Origin: Torreya grandis
Taxonomy: Eukaryota > Streptophyta > Pinopsida > Cupressales > Taxaceae
Assembly (NCBI GenBank): GCA_037957365.1
Contig: JARHVA010000316.1
Location: 1,798,001 to 1,862,000 of the forward strand
Length of the DNA stretch: 64,000 nt
Reading direction: 5' to 3'
A model generated the notes under the pieces. The model ran no database searches and was not told the origin of the DNA. It saw only the letters and a program-made list of their open reading frames with translations. The position numbers and the translations under genes were made by a program. Each line of letters opens with the position of its first letter. The first letter of the stretch is position 1. Positions 13,641-24,782 of this stretch are shown one piece after another.

Positions 13641-13822
13641 TACAGGGATTACATGCAAAATCTCCATAATTGATTAGTTCACATTAGATGACCAAGATGT
13701 TAAAAAAGGGGGCAGAGGGAATTATTGCATGATTATGCTCCATAGAAGTTCAATCCATATAGGTATTTACACATCCTGATCTACAAATAATTCTTGAAGA
13801 CCACTCATCTATTGTTGGGGCC

Positions 13823-14610
13823 ATGCCAAAAGGACTACCACCAAAAAGAGAACATGATCATGCCATTCAACTAATTCTAGGTAGTCAACCACCAAATATC
13901 AGACCATATAGATATCCATATGCACAAAAGAGTAAAATTGAAAAGATGGTCCATGAAATGCTGGAGGCAGGGACCATCAAGCATAGCCAAAGTGCATATT
14001 CATCACCAGTGGTCATGGTGCAGAAGAAGGATGACACATGGAGGATGTGCCCAGATTATAGGGAACTCAACAAGTACACCATCAAAGATAAGTTTCCTAT
14101 TCCAATAATTGATGATTTACTTGATGAGTTTCAAGGTGCTAATTATTTCACAAAATTGGATCTTCACTCGAGGTACCATCAAATTCGAATCAAGGATGAA
14201 GATGTTCATAAAACTACTTTTAGAACACATGAGGGCCATTATGAGTTTTTGGTAATGCCCTTTGGTCTTACAAATGCACCATCTACTTTTCAGAGCTTGA
14301 TGAACACTATTTTTAGGCCTTTTTAAAGGAATTTTGTGCTGGTTTTCTTTGATGACATATTGATTTATAGTCAGACATGGGAAGCACATCTGCAACATGT
14401 GAAATAGGTGTTGATAATTTTTTAGAAGCACCAACTTTATGCAAATCCATCTAAATGTGTTTTTGGAGTACAGGAGGTAGAGTACCTCGATCACATTGTT
14501 TCCCATGAAGGGGTCAAAGTTGATCCCTAGAAGATCAAAGCGATAATGGAATGGCCCATGCCAAAAACTCTCAAAAACCTTTGAGGGTTTCTTGGACTAA
14601 CAGGTTACTA
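13823..14610 (+). pseudogene. Chromovirus reverse transcriptase
   Basis: An open stretch of 167 codons from 13823 carries the RT fingers and palm. It shows [20 protein letters not shown] and [20 protein letters not shown], then [15 protein letters not shown] (families usually have LDLRSGYHQI, so both changes look like G-to-A decay), then [20 protein letters not shown]. After a stop at 14324 the catalytic FFDDILIYSQ is present at about 14341-14370. The thumb segment [10 protein letters not shown] at about 14584 is preceded by TGA where Arg (CGA) is expected. The frame differs by one from the gag-protease frame. Confidence 0.95.
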
Positions 14611-14620
14611 TAGAATATTT

Positions 14621-15110
14621 GTGAAAGGTTATGGCAGCATAGCAACTCCACTCACTGCATTGCTAAAGAAGGATGCTTTCCATTGGAATGATGATGCCAC
14701 CAAAGAATTTGAGAAACTAAAAGTAGCTATGTGCACCACTCCAGTTTTGGCTACTCCAGACTTATCACAAACATTCACTATTGAATGTGATGCTTCTGGG
14801 TCTGGATTAGGGGCAGTATAATGCAGGAAGGAAGACCCATTGCATTTGAAAGTCATCAATTCAAAGGTAAGAATCTATAAAAACCTGTCTATGAGAAAGA
14901 AATGATGGCTATTCTTCATGCAGTTAAATAATGGAGGCCTTATCTGATGGGTAGACACTTTAAAGTGAAAATGGATCATGATAGTCTCAAATACTTTTTG
15001 GAGAAAATATTATCATCTGAGGAACAACAAAAATGGGTAATCAAAATGTTGGGTTATGATTTTGAAATCATCTACAATAAGGGTAAAGATAATGTAGTAT
15101 CAAATGCACT
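14621..15110 (+). pseudogene. Chromovirus RNase H
   Basis: Follows RT in the same frame. It shows [13 protein letters not shown] and [15 protein letters not shown] (about 14774-14820, with the first catalytic Asp). A frameshift lies between 14821 and 14947. Then come HFKVKMDHDSLKYFL and QQKWVIKMLGYDFEIIY, ending with the conserved NVVSNALSRW at about 15090-15120. RNase H removes the RNA strand after first-strand synthesis. Confidence 0.92.
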
Positions 15111-16494
15111 ATCCAGATGGGATGCATCCACAGAAGCATTACTTTGTGCAATGTCCATATTGCAAGCAGATAGGGTGGATGAAGCTAGGTTAGAATGGGA
15201 GCAAGACAAGGATACATATGTTTTGATTCAGAATCTCCAGCAAGGTAATTTATCTTCTAACAAATTTGAATGGAAAGGTAATGTCCTATGGTATAAGGGT
15301 AGGTTATACTTGTGCAAAAATTCAGAGATTAAGCATAAGATTCTTGCAATGTTGCATGCATCTCCAATTGGGGGACACTTAGGGTTCTTGAAAACTTATC
15401 ATAGAATTAAGAAAGAATTATTTTGGGAAGGACTCAAGGGATATGTACAAAATTTTGTGGAAGAATGCTTGATATGCCGATAGAATAAAGGTGAAATAGT
15501 TAAGACCCCAGGTTTGTTACAACCATTAGCAATTCTTAGTCAAAGGTGGGAGGAGGTTTCCATGGATTTCATCACTGGGTAACCTTGTTCTAAAGTTAAG
15601 AATGTTATTTTGGTCATTGTGGATAGGCTTACAAAATATGCCCATTTTTGTGCTCTCTCACACCCATTCTCAGCAAGTATAGTTGCGACTATTTTTATGG
15701 AAGCAGTTCTCAAATTACATGGAACCCCAAAAATAATTGTAAGTGATCATGATCATATTTTCACTAGTAATTTCTAGACTAAACTATTTTCTTGTTTGGG
15801 TACTCAGCTAGCTCATAGCTCATCTTACCACCCCCAATCTGATGGACAAACTGAAGTGGTTAACAAATGTTTAGAGGGGTATCTCCATTGTTTTGTATAA
15901 GATAAACAAGAACATTGGGTTAAATGGCTACCACTTGCAGAATGGTGGTATAACACATCTTTCCATACCTTTTCTAAAATGTCTCCATTTCTATCTCTAT
16001 ATGGTAACCATCCACCTTCCATCACTTCTTCATTAAAGGTGCACACCAAGGTTCGAGATGTGGAAGAGCACATTCAACATCAACAAGAGGTTTTGGCTAG
16101 TTTGAGAGAGAATTTGGCCTTGGCACAAAATAGGATGAAGCAACAAGCAGATCAACACTAGAGTGAGCAAAATTTTGAGGTGGGTGACTACGTATTTGTT
16201 TGTTTGCAGCCTTACAAGTAGATGTCCTTGAAGCAACAGAAAAAGGATAGCAAAACTGCTCCAAATTATTATGGCCCTTATCAGGTTCTAAAATAAATTG
16301 CAAGTGTGGCTTACAAGCTCAATTTACCTCATTCATCTCACATACACCCAATATTTCATGTTTCTTGTTTGAAGAAGGTCATTGGACAAAAAGTTTCTAC
16401 CCAGACAGAGCTCCCAGAACTAGATGAAGAAGGACGAGTCATTTTGGAACCAAAGAAGATTCTCCAAACACGTACTAAGAGGTTGAGAGCCTGA
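15111..16494 (+). pseudogene. Chromovirus integrase (zinc-binding and catalytic core)
   Basis: The HHCC zinc-binding part reads LHASPIGGHLGFLKTYHRI and, further on, VEECLICR at about 15350-15483. The catalytic core shows MDFITG (about 15561), VSDHDHIF (about 15741) and SSYHPQSDGQTEVVNKC (about 15822-15873), giving the D, D and E residues. After more stops, the C-terminal part has YKLNLPHSSHIHPIFHVSCL at about 16309-16371. Integrase inserts the DNA copy into the host chromosome. Stops fall mainly at expected Gln or Trp codons. Confidence 0.93.
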
Positions 16495-16641
16495 GAGATT
16501 AGGGAATATTTGATCAAGTGGAAAAACCAAAGCAGTGAAGATGTAACTTGGGAAGGTGAAGATTTTTTGTAACAACATCTAGAGTTGTTCAACGTTGAGG
16601 ACATTGTTGGTTTGAAGGGGAAGGGCATGATGTGCCCCTAA
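16495..16641 (+). pseudogene. Chromodomain at the integrase C-terminus
   Basis: In the same frame as the integrase end, after a TGA at 16492, comes EIREYLIKWKNQSSEDVTWE and then GEDFL, a stop, and QHLELF. The YLIKWK...TWE pattern is the chromodomain signature of chromoviruses, which directs integration toward particular chromatin marks. The reading frame continues through the polypurine tract and ends at TAA 16639-16641, about 14 bases inside the 3' LTR. Confidence 0.88.
16614..16625 (+). promoter_or_regulatory. Polypurine tract of the chromovirus
   Basis: GAAGGGGAAGGG lies two bases before the 3' LTR, the usual place for second-strand priming. It also codes for the last residues of the polyprotein. 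Confidence 0.92.
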
Positions 16642-16952
16642 CCTATCACATGTATGAGGATAGTATTAGCTTAATTGTGGCTTACTTATCCCTCTTTGAC
16701 ATTATATTACATTTATTTATGCTTTCTTTTGATTAGTAGGTCGGCCTATGGAGTAACCATGGCCTAGATAGACTATATATAGGAGGTAGTGGGTAATCAT
16801 TTATCATCATATTGTGAATTTTGCTCTTATTGAAGCTTGTGGAGATCTCCCCCTCGAAGTGGCTTTTCTATTATCATATATTTGGATATATTTCAGTCAT
16901 ATTTGGATATAATTCTACTGTTATACTTAATTCTTGAAGTAATTTCATTACA
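16628..16952 (+). repeat. Chromovirus 3' LTR
   Basis: 325 bp, TGATGTGCC to TTACA, aligned without gaps to the 5' LTR with about 17 differences counted by eye. The following five bases are the second GTGGA. Confidence 0.95.
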
Positions 16953-16957
16953 GTGGA
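16953..16957. repeat. Target-site duplication GTGGA (right copy)
   Basis: Identical to the five bases before the 5' LTR. It also codes (minus strand) part of the MULE transposase interrupted at this point. Confidence 0.95.
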
Positions 16958-17720
16958 AGCCGATGTCCTTGCATAGTTGTAGCCACCAATAATGTATTTA
17001 AATTGATGTTGTTAGTTGGTGAACCAAATAATCCACCATGTGATTTGTATAAGTCCTTATTACTATTAGTAAATGAAATTTCAAATGGGAATGGTAAGAT
17101 TATATAGATGCATTGGTGTCTTTCCCAACATGCAGAAGTGTCTGATAACATCGTAACCACATTCCAACCCTATATACCCAGTGTTGTTCTTAATATTCAA
17201 CAAAAGTAGGATGAGAGGAGTGATATAAATATAAAAAATTTCTATAATCCATTTTATCCATGTCCTCATTGGGAAAACTATGTATTATGAACCCCGAGTC
17301 CTCAAACATCACACATATTACATCATCATCTTTCACCTTTGCTATCAAATTCTTCAACCATGCATGATGAAAATTCCAAATGCATTCATAGAACTCATAG
17401 TAAAATTTATCCCTAAATAACACAAAAATTTTGCATAAGTTAATGGAATAAGGTGGGGATGGTTTCTATGAACATATAAATATGAAGTCCATGATGCATG
17501 TAGGAATAATGATGATGTGCCCAATAAGTTTTATCTCTGCACCAACATCATTGACCATGAAGGCACTAATTGTCCATTTAATGTATTTCAAGTGCACTAT
17601 TTGAAGAAGAATTTCCATCAATTTTCTTATGTTGATAGTACATGACCAAGACATAGTGACCCATACAATAGGCACACCTTCGTGTTCAGAATCAAATACT
17701 AACAATGTGTACAATTGGAA

Positions 17721-17818
17721 CTATAAAAGAAAAATAAAAACACTGGAACAACTACTATTATTAAAAACATCATAATGACTAATATTATCAACTATTATTA
17801 CAAACATTGGCATAATAC
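17721..17818 (-). other. Spliceosomal intron in the MULE transposase (98 bp)
   Basis: On the minus strand the segment begins GTATTATG and ends with a pyrimidine-rich CTTTTATAG. Leaving it out joins FGMNEMK directly to FQLYTLLVFDSEHEG, which restores the family spacing between the first Asp motif and the LLVFD motif. The intron itself is AT-rich and has stops. Confidence 0.75.
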
Positions 17819-18010
17819 TTTCATTTCATTCATACCAAATGTTGCATCCATTGCCAATAAGCTATGCTTCCCAAATCTTAACAACCATTCTAGTTGTTGT
17901 GGGAGTTGGATGCCGAAGATGAAGGGGATCTCCCCTATTATATCCTTGATATAAAAACCACTTATTAGGATTCACCAGTGCCCACTCATAAACACTTATT
18001 ATATTATTAA

Positions 18011-19780
18011 TATTATACATGTATTTTTCTTCCTTGATCAATCACTCTCTATTGTATATGTCATCCTTGCTCAAGAAATCATCCCATTTTGTTTCAAAAT
18101 TAAACAATATAAGTTTGTCATGCACTATATTTCAGTGTTTAAGGTGGATAACATCAATAGACATTCCCAACAATAGTAGCCTATGGACCCATTTATTAAA
18201 TTAGGGGTTGATGTGAGGAGAAACAAAACATTTCTTGCCCTTGAACTATTCATATTGTTGGTCGTACTAATAGTTGTGCTCATTATCTATGTGTTTCACT
18301 TGATTGTATGTGCACAACACACAATCAGGTCTATAGACCATGCATCATGTGCTGAAATGACAATGATAATTACACCTTATATGCCTTCAACCTAGTTGGC
18401 TACCCTTTCTCAACTTGGGCATTAAAGACATAACTTTTAGCTTGGCATCAATTTATTGAAAGCCATCAGGGCCATATGAACACCAATTGCTGCATGATTA
18501 TGGTGAAAAAATAAATAGTCATGCAATATGAAAAAAAATTTGTAAATGAATAGACCATAATAACATCTAAATAGACACCAAATTCCAATCTATAATGTGA
18601 AATGACTCACATAACATATTTAGAGGCAACCCAAAAGTCTTCCTCAATGATGTTAGGAAAATTAGCCCACTTGATATAACAACAATCAAATGGACCATCA
18701 CCTTGCTTCTACAGTTCAAGGAAAATTATTTTTCCCACCTTTTTTCCATCTATGATAGCCTACAAGTAGAACATTTCATTGAATGAATTATAAATATAAT
18801 TTTCATATTGTGTGAATGCAAGTTTCCATGTATTTTAGAGGACTTTTTTTTCAATTGAATGTTATCTATCATATACTACAATGTACAAAGAACAATGATT
18901 TAATAATGCATACAATATAAGCATAATTTGGTCCAAACAAAATTAAATAATGTACACATCATTGAAATGGGTAGTCAGACTCATATGCATCGATAAAAAA
19001 GACAACGCCCTTTTTGGATAAATTTATTGTACCTCTCATTCAAATATGTTATTTTACATGTACTATTACATTTAACCTATATTGGGCTATTCAAGATATA
19101 AATTTATTTCAGAGTGTGTCATATGTAAAAACATTAGGAATTTCATGACACCATATAAAGAGTCAAAAGAAAGTATGTATAAAGATATGTTTAAATTATC
19201 AAGAAAAGTGCAACAGATATACAAAAAAAACCTTTTCATGGCTTCCTTTAAACATTACATCAATTAGGGGAAGATAATGAAGAATAGTATGGTAGCTATA
19301 AAAGTAAACATTACACAATTGGTAAACAAGAATGGATGTTAGCATCAATAACTATGTCAATTAATGGAAAATCAATCAAAGTATGAAAAAATTCATCTAC
19401 AGGAATATATTCTAAATCAGGCATTACAAATGCATCCATAGTGATTTGTCACATTTCATTTTATTTCTGCCCTAATGATGCTTATTTAATACATTTATTT
19501 ATGCAATAAATGTGAATATCTAGAAACAACCCATACATGAAAGTCATGCTATCATGTAGCTCAATGATAGGACCTCGAGGCACATCCCTATCCCCTATAA
19601 TTTCATGGTAAACATCTTTGGAATTGATGTCCATGCACACACCTATTTGATTGTGTAAATACATACATAATCCTAGCCTATCTATTAAAGGAATGTAGGA
19701 TGCATAATGTAAAGACACTTCATCAAATAAAAAAGTGTCATATTTTTGTATGATTTCATTTTGAGGATAAAATAACATGA
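18011..19780 (-). pseudogene. Possible N-terminal region of the MULE transposase
   Basis: Lies upstream of the catalytic domain on the same strand. Short coding-like pieces occur, such as GDGPFDCCYIKWANFPNI near 18690-18640 and a 98-codon frame at 19482-19778. None was recognised with certainty, and no start codon can be chosen. The placement suggests N-terminal transposase sequence, but unrelated DNA is equally possible in the upper part. Confidence 0.3.
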
Positions 19781-22700
19781 TTTTGATATAAATATTTCAT
19801 CATTTCCACTCAAATGTAACCAATAAATGCATGTGTTAGTCAAACATACCACAAATAAAAGTCATGAATTGCACATAAAAATTAAAATATGAGAATTCAA
19901 ACCACTTAAGAAAAATATGGCAAAAACTATGAACAAAAAGGTTACAAAACCTCATTGAAATCAATATAAAACCCTTCATAAAACATATCAAAATAAATTC
20001 ATCAAAACATAGAAATGGACAAAATCATGCATGCACAAGGTAGTTATATTTATAGATGATCTTAAGTGGCATGCACTAAATATGTGCATGTGGGTAGCGT
20101 GTATGAATGTGGTTTTGTTACAAATCCCATAGCTTTAGGAAAGGGTTAAAAAATAGAAATTGTTAGGAAGCCCATAAACTGAAGATAGGGTTTTAAAATA
20201 GCGAATTTGCTATGAAGCCTATAAAATCAAGAGAGGGTCAAATAAAAGAGAAATTTCTAAGAAGCCCATGTGATATTCTCATTGTCCATAAACTAATCAT
20301 TATATGTATTGAATTAGAGGCATAGACATACTGGTATTTATGGACGTCACGTGAAAGGAAATGTTATTAGGTGACACAAGAAAAACTTGTATGACATGTG
20401 TGCATTACAAATTATATGAGCCCATATGGGATGCAATTTATCCCATTCAATTGTAATGGTAGGTTTCTTTATCACCCATAATAAGGTCAGGACATAACTC
20501 ATATTGAGTTATTAGAGCTTTAGTGTAGCAAAATAGGCCACCAATTTTTTTCAAATGATTTCCTCATAGACCACCACTACCATACTTTCCACCTATCAGA
20601 CCATAATTATTGGCCCCTAAATTTAGAGAGGCCCATGAGAAAATAGAACACAATTATGAAACTAAATGAAAGCTTCTTATTCAATACATGTAAAAAATTA
20701 TACAAAAATCTATCATGATCAAAAATATTCTTCTTCATTACATGTAAAAAACTATACCACTATCCAATGTCAATTTTTTACAACTAATCTGATTAGTGCC
20801 CATCATGATCATGATCATTTATATCATCCTTAGATTATTCTAATGGTGTTGAAAAATGAATTCTTCACCATATTACTTGTTGGTATGTAAACTCATCCGA
20901 CACTTGTTCATGATCTAATTCAGGATTTGAGTTGAGAGAATTCTACAATTATACACAATTATCATAAATACCATCCCACATTAAAAGTCAAAATATAATC
21001 ACAAGGTGATACGTACAAAAGAATATTCTGGACAAGAATGATGCATAACTAGTTCTATCAAAGTATCTATCAAACCAAATTTTCATCATGGGATTCAAAG
21101 ATTTTCCATGCCATGAAATAATTAATTCTGATAAGAGATTAGACTCAAAAATTATATCCAACATTTATATTTTTTGTCATGACTAATTACCTTTTAAAAA
21201 CTCCAAAGTAAAAGCATTGTTATAATTCCACCAAATCCTAACAACGTGATTTGCATGAGTAGCCCAAAAAGTTGGTGGCCAACTAAAAATTTCATTCAAT
21301 TAGACTAAAACTTGATCTAAGTCTCTTCTTGTTACATCTCTGAGTTAGATTAGGGAATTCCATAAGTGATTGTAATGCCAATTAGAAAGGGGTTAAAAAA
21401 ATAGTGGCATACTACAAACAAACATGCAAACCATAAAAAACAAATTATATACTCTATGTTGGGTTATATCTTTAATGAATAGAGTTACACATCTTTGACC
21501 TTCATAATGAATAAGATCTCATATAGAGCAATGATTTCCTCTAAAGAGGCAATAAACCCTTCCATGAATGTCATAATGTTCCTTTGACTTTGGTTATTTA
21601 TTACAAATTTTAAAAACACATTGATATGTAGAATAAAGTGATTTGACTCCATGAAATGCTGATGAGAGCATACTAGTGATTGCCCCAAAACAAATCTCAA
21701 TCCAAAATGAAAAATGGTGTATTTGGGATTTTTAATAATTCCATCTTCTATTTGAAGATAATGAAAAAAGTAGTGATGCATTTTTTTTATAATAATTTTA
21801 ATGGTTTTGTCGAAGTTGATTTATATAAGATTTTTATATATCATCTCTTATGCATTTATGAATATCAACATGTATGGTGCCTTGATGGAAAATGTATAAG
21901 GAGGCACGTGATTGATATTAATACCAATTCCCTAGAAAAAATAAGTACATTGGGCATACCAATTTTTATTGATCCCTTGTTGACATAATTTTATAGATAA
22001 TGTAAGAGCCTTGAAAGAATATCTAATATGCTCAATTCTTGTATCTTACATACATCTTAATATGTGAACCAATAGATCACTACATGGAAAATACTTAAAA
22101 TATGATAGAAATAGATGACAAAATCAACCAAAAATAACTACATGTGGATTTGAATTTTACCCACAACTTTTAGGATAACATAGAAGTAATAATTTTATTA
22201 ACATGGTCCCAACTGGGACCATGAACTATAGGTCCCCAAAAGTAAAAACCATGCAATATTGTTAGTGACACTAAAGTTTACAAGATAAGCAATTTTTATT
22301 TGGCATCCTAAAACTGGTGTAAGATATATCATCTCTCAAGTGTACTAAGTGTAGTATAAACCTCACATAATCTCTCTTCTCCAATATGAATCATATTGAA
22401 GGGATGTCATTTCAAAGACATGCCAAGTTATTTATAGGGAAAAACCACTTCAATCAAACATCCTTGTAAATAATATTAGTTTCCTATAATTTTTTCTTAG
22501 TTGCATTGAAAATCATGATCTTTGTAGGTCACTTTTAAATTATAAGTATAAAAAAACAAGATTTGAACATCAAGATGTATTTTTTAGGCCTATAATAGTA
22601 TGTGATACAAAATTAATGTAATCACAAAATATAAATATTTAGTGATAATTATATCATACCAAATGCCACCATCACATGTTTTACCTAAATTTGAAATGAT

Positions 22701-23030
22701 GTCCTCTAATTCATCTAAGTAAAGACCAAAAAATAGGATAAAGTGGGTAAACCTATTTAACACTAATGGTACTATTGACATTTTCTAAAAAAACAATAAG
22801 ATTAAAGAATTACTCAACCACCTTTTCATAAAGAGTTATCACAAGAATAATGAAAAATGTGGGAGGATTTAGATGGGGGGAAAATGCACCAATGCAAGTC
22901 TCCAATGATGCCTATTGCCACCGATTCAAATCTAAGTATTGAGGGTGAAAATAGGGCAAGACTAGAGTTGATTTAACATAGAAACTAATACCAAGTTCAA
23001 AAAATCTAGATGAAACACTAATGAGTTCCA
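19781..23030. other. Unassigned AT-rich region
   Basis: No recognised protein on either strand. Frames of about 100 codons at 21485-21781 (minus) and 21680-21988 (plus) overlap each other and match no family I know. A short tandem array lies at 20143-20275. This could include the outer end of the MULE element, but no terminal inverted repeats were identified. Confidence 0.4.
20143..20275. repeat. Tandem repeat, about 46-bp unit, three degenerate copies
   Basis: Three units start with GGGTTAAAA, GGGTTTTAAAA and GGGTCAAAT at about 20143, 20188 and 20235. Each runs on to a shared AAGCCCAT/AAGCCTAT block. The copies are clearly diverged. Confidence 0.6.
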
Positions 23031-23348
23031 AGATTGATTTTGATTGATTAAGGTGGTAAACCAGGGGCCGAACCCTATACAGTCAAAAAAGATAGGAAGG
23101 TTAGCAAATAAAAGATGCTAGCACCTAACCAACAAAAAAGCTGAGAAACAAAGTCAGAAGCAAAACAAAACACTAGAAAGACCAGAGTCAAAAAGGATGA
23201 AACTACATAACTATAGAATTAACAAGATCCTTAAGATTCTCATTGTCTACATTATTAGCATTCCCTGGATTACCCACCGCTTCCATGATCCGTAATGGCC
23301 TTCTCCACATGGGCCACCTTCGAAAGCTATCTTCATCATAAATGTGCA

Positions 23349-24130
23349 TCATTCATGCTCTATCATCTCCTTCTTAATGATCTCTCTAATGTTTGGGTGT
23401 ATATGAGCCCCTTGTCGCCATACACTCCATCCTGAGAATTGCTGACCAAGGTTGGCACAAGCATTAGCGACCCTGTTACCTTCTCTATAGGTGTGGGTAA
23501 TCTCAACTTTAGAAAACTTTTGTAAAAGAAATTGGATGTCTGTAATGATGTATTTTAGATGGATACCAATGTTAGATGCTTTTTTAATAGCATCTATGAT
23601 CAACTTAGAATCTCCCTGAATATTCAAATTTTTGATTCCTAGGGATATAACTAACTTTAATCCCCAAAGTAAGGCCATAGCTTCAGCATAGTTATTGCTC
23701 TGGCAACCCATGCCACTAGCATAAACAACATACATCGCTCATTTTTCATTTCTTATTATTCCTCCTCCACTTGCTTTACCACTCAACTTGGATGCCCCAT
23801 CAAAATTGAGTTTCATCCAATTGGGTTTAGGTGGTATCCATTTAGTATGAAGTCTCTGAAGAATTTTGGAATTATCATGCCCAGGGATAAGGTTTAAAAC
23901 CTTCCATTTGGCAGCAATTTGACTTTCAAATTCAGATAGGGGTTTTCCCACAACACTAATATGAGTTGTTGTAACACTTTCCAAGATGGTCCTAGCAAAG
24001 GAGTTAAACACCTGAGTAGCATTTCTAGCAGTTTCCCTAAAAATTTTGTGATTTTGCTCTTTCCATAAAGTCCAGCTCAAGCATGGTAGAGCTTGCTTCC
24101 ATAGTTCCTTAATCCAAGGATGTGTGAAGG
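23349..24130 (-). pseudogene. LINE ORF2, C-terminal RNase H domain
   Basis: The minus strand shows PKPNWMKLNFDGASKLSGKA and SGGGIIRNEK, one stop, then YVVYASGMGCQSNNYAEAMA, LLWGLKLV, NIQGDSKLIIDAIKKA and HTYREGNRVANACANLG. These carry the RNase H motifs: Asp in NFDGA, Glu in NYAEA, Asp in GDSK, and the final acidic position in the NxxADxLA-like block altered to NACA. A plant-type RNase H at the end of ORF2 marks one branch of plant L1 elements. The frame ends at about 23349. Confidence 0.9.
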
Positions 24131-24170
24131 TTGAGTTCCAGCTGAGAATTACTTATTTAAGGTTATAATT

Positions 24171-24365
24171 TCAAACCCATTCAATGCCAAAGTTGTTAAG
24201 TATTTTTCCCCATAAATCCTGGGTAAACTCACAATGTATGAATAGGTGTGAAATTGATTCCTCTCTAGAACCACACAGAAAACATCTGTTGATCAATGTA
24301 AACCCCCTATTTTGAAGGTTGTCTTGAGTAAGGATTTTGTTATGGGTAGTAGCCCACCAAAACAA
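24171..24365 (-). pseudogene. LINE ORF2, zf-RVT domain
   Basis: A minus-strand segment reads FWWATTHNKILTQDNLQNRG, then RCFLCGSREESISHLFIHCE and FTQDLW. The pattern W...L.T.DNL..RG...C..C....ES..HLF..C is the zinc-binding RT-associated domain (zf-RVT) found in plant LINE ORF2 between RT and RNase H. Confidence 0.92.
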
Positions 24366-24782
24366 GTTAATATTTGGAATGAGTTTATGATTCCAAACCT
24401 TTTTCCGTACCTCCTTATTCTGAGCTTCAGGTGTAAGCAGATGATAGGCAAATTTGACAGAGAATGATCCATTCTTATCCAGCCATCAGTATTGTTCATC
24501 CTCTCGAGGGAAGAGTGGGATTCTGATCTCCTAAACACATTGTTAGATCTCCTAAATTCTTGGGATAAGCTCATGCCTGTGCACACAACAATCCAAAAGG
24601 TCTTTCTAGCTCCTTATCCCATTGTTATTTTCCATATAATCACTAACCCTATCACCAAAGAACTAAGTAGTCAGGCCTATAATTTCTCCATAGTTTCCTT
24701 GGGAGATGAGAGGATTTTCCCTTAACCAATTATCCTCTTAGAATTTAATTTGTCAGCCATTTCAAAGCTTCCACCTAATTCC

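Larger units (their letters stand above)
11432..16952 (+). mobile_element. Full-length Ty3/gypsy chromovirus (5,521 bp), possibly Reina-like
   Basis: A complete LTR retrotransposon with two 325-bp LTRs, PBS, PPT and a GTGGA target duplication. The order is gag, protease, reverse transcriptase, RNase H, integrase and chromodomain. The short LTRs, total length near 5.5 kb, single gag-pol style reading and C-terminal chromodomain fit a chromovirus, and the compact size suggests the Reina clade (inference). The coding region has several frameshifts and many stops, so it cannot move on its own. The two LTRs differ at about 17 of 325 sites by eye (about 5%), including transitions and transversions. 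It is inserted in opposite orientation within a MULE transposase gene. Confidence 0.95.
16953..18010 (-). pseudogene. MULE transposase catalytic domain
   Basis: Minus-strand reading gives a Mutator-like (MULE) transposase of the type with a C-terminal SWIM finger. In order: FGIQLPQQLEWLLRFGKHSL, LAMDATFGMNEMK (first catalytic Asp, about 17828-17854), then a 98-bp intron. After it come YTLLVFDSEHEGVPIVWVTM and SAFMVNDVGAEIKLIG (second Asp, 17531-17566). Next are WNFHHAWLKNLIAKV (about 17340-17380) and SYHSHLKF (about 17070-17100, where the third acidic residue is expected; a stop sits nearby). YLVHQLTT and YWWLQLCKDIGF end at the insertion point. Just upstream, NPNKWFLYQGYN is in a frame offset by one base. 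The piece between EIKLIG and DKFYYEF may be a second intron with a non-GT donor. The transposase would excise and reinsert a DNA transposon. Confidence 0.85.

Noticed and set aside
10900..18400. Similarity between about 10.97 kb and 18.38 kb (ATGCCTTC-AACCT and CTTGGG-A-T-AA blocks)
   Set aside because: Only short blocks agree, and the first lies in MULE C-terminal sequence; no wider alignment was seen.
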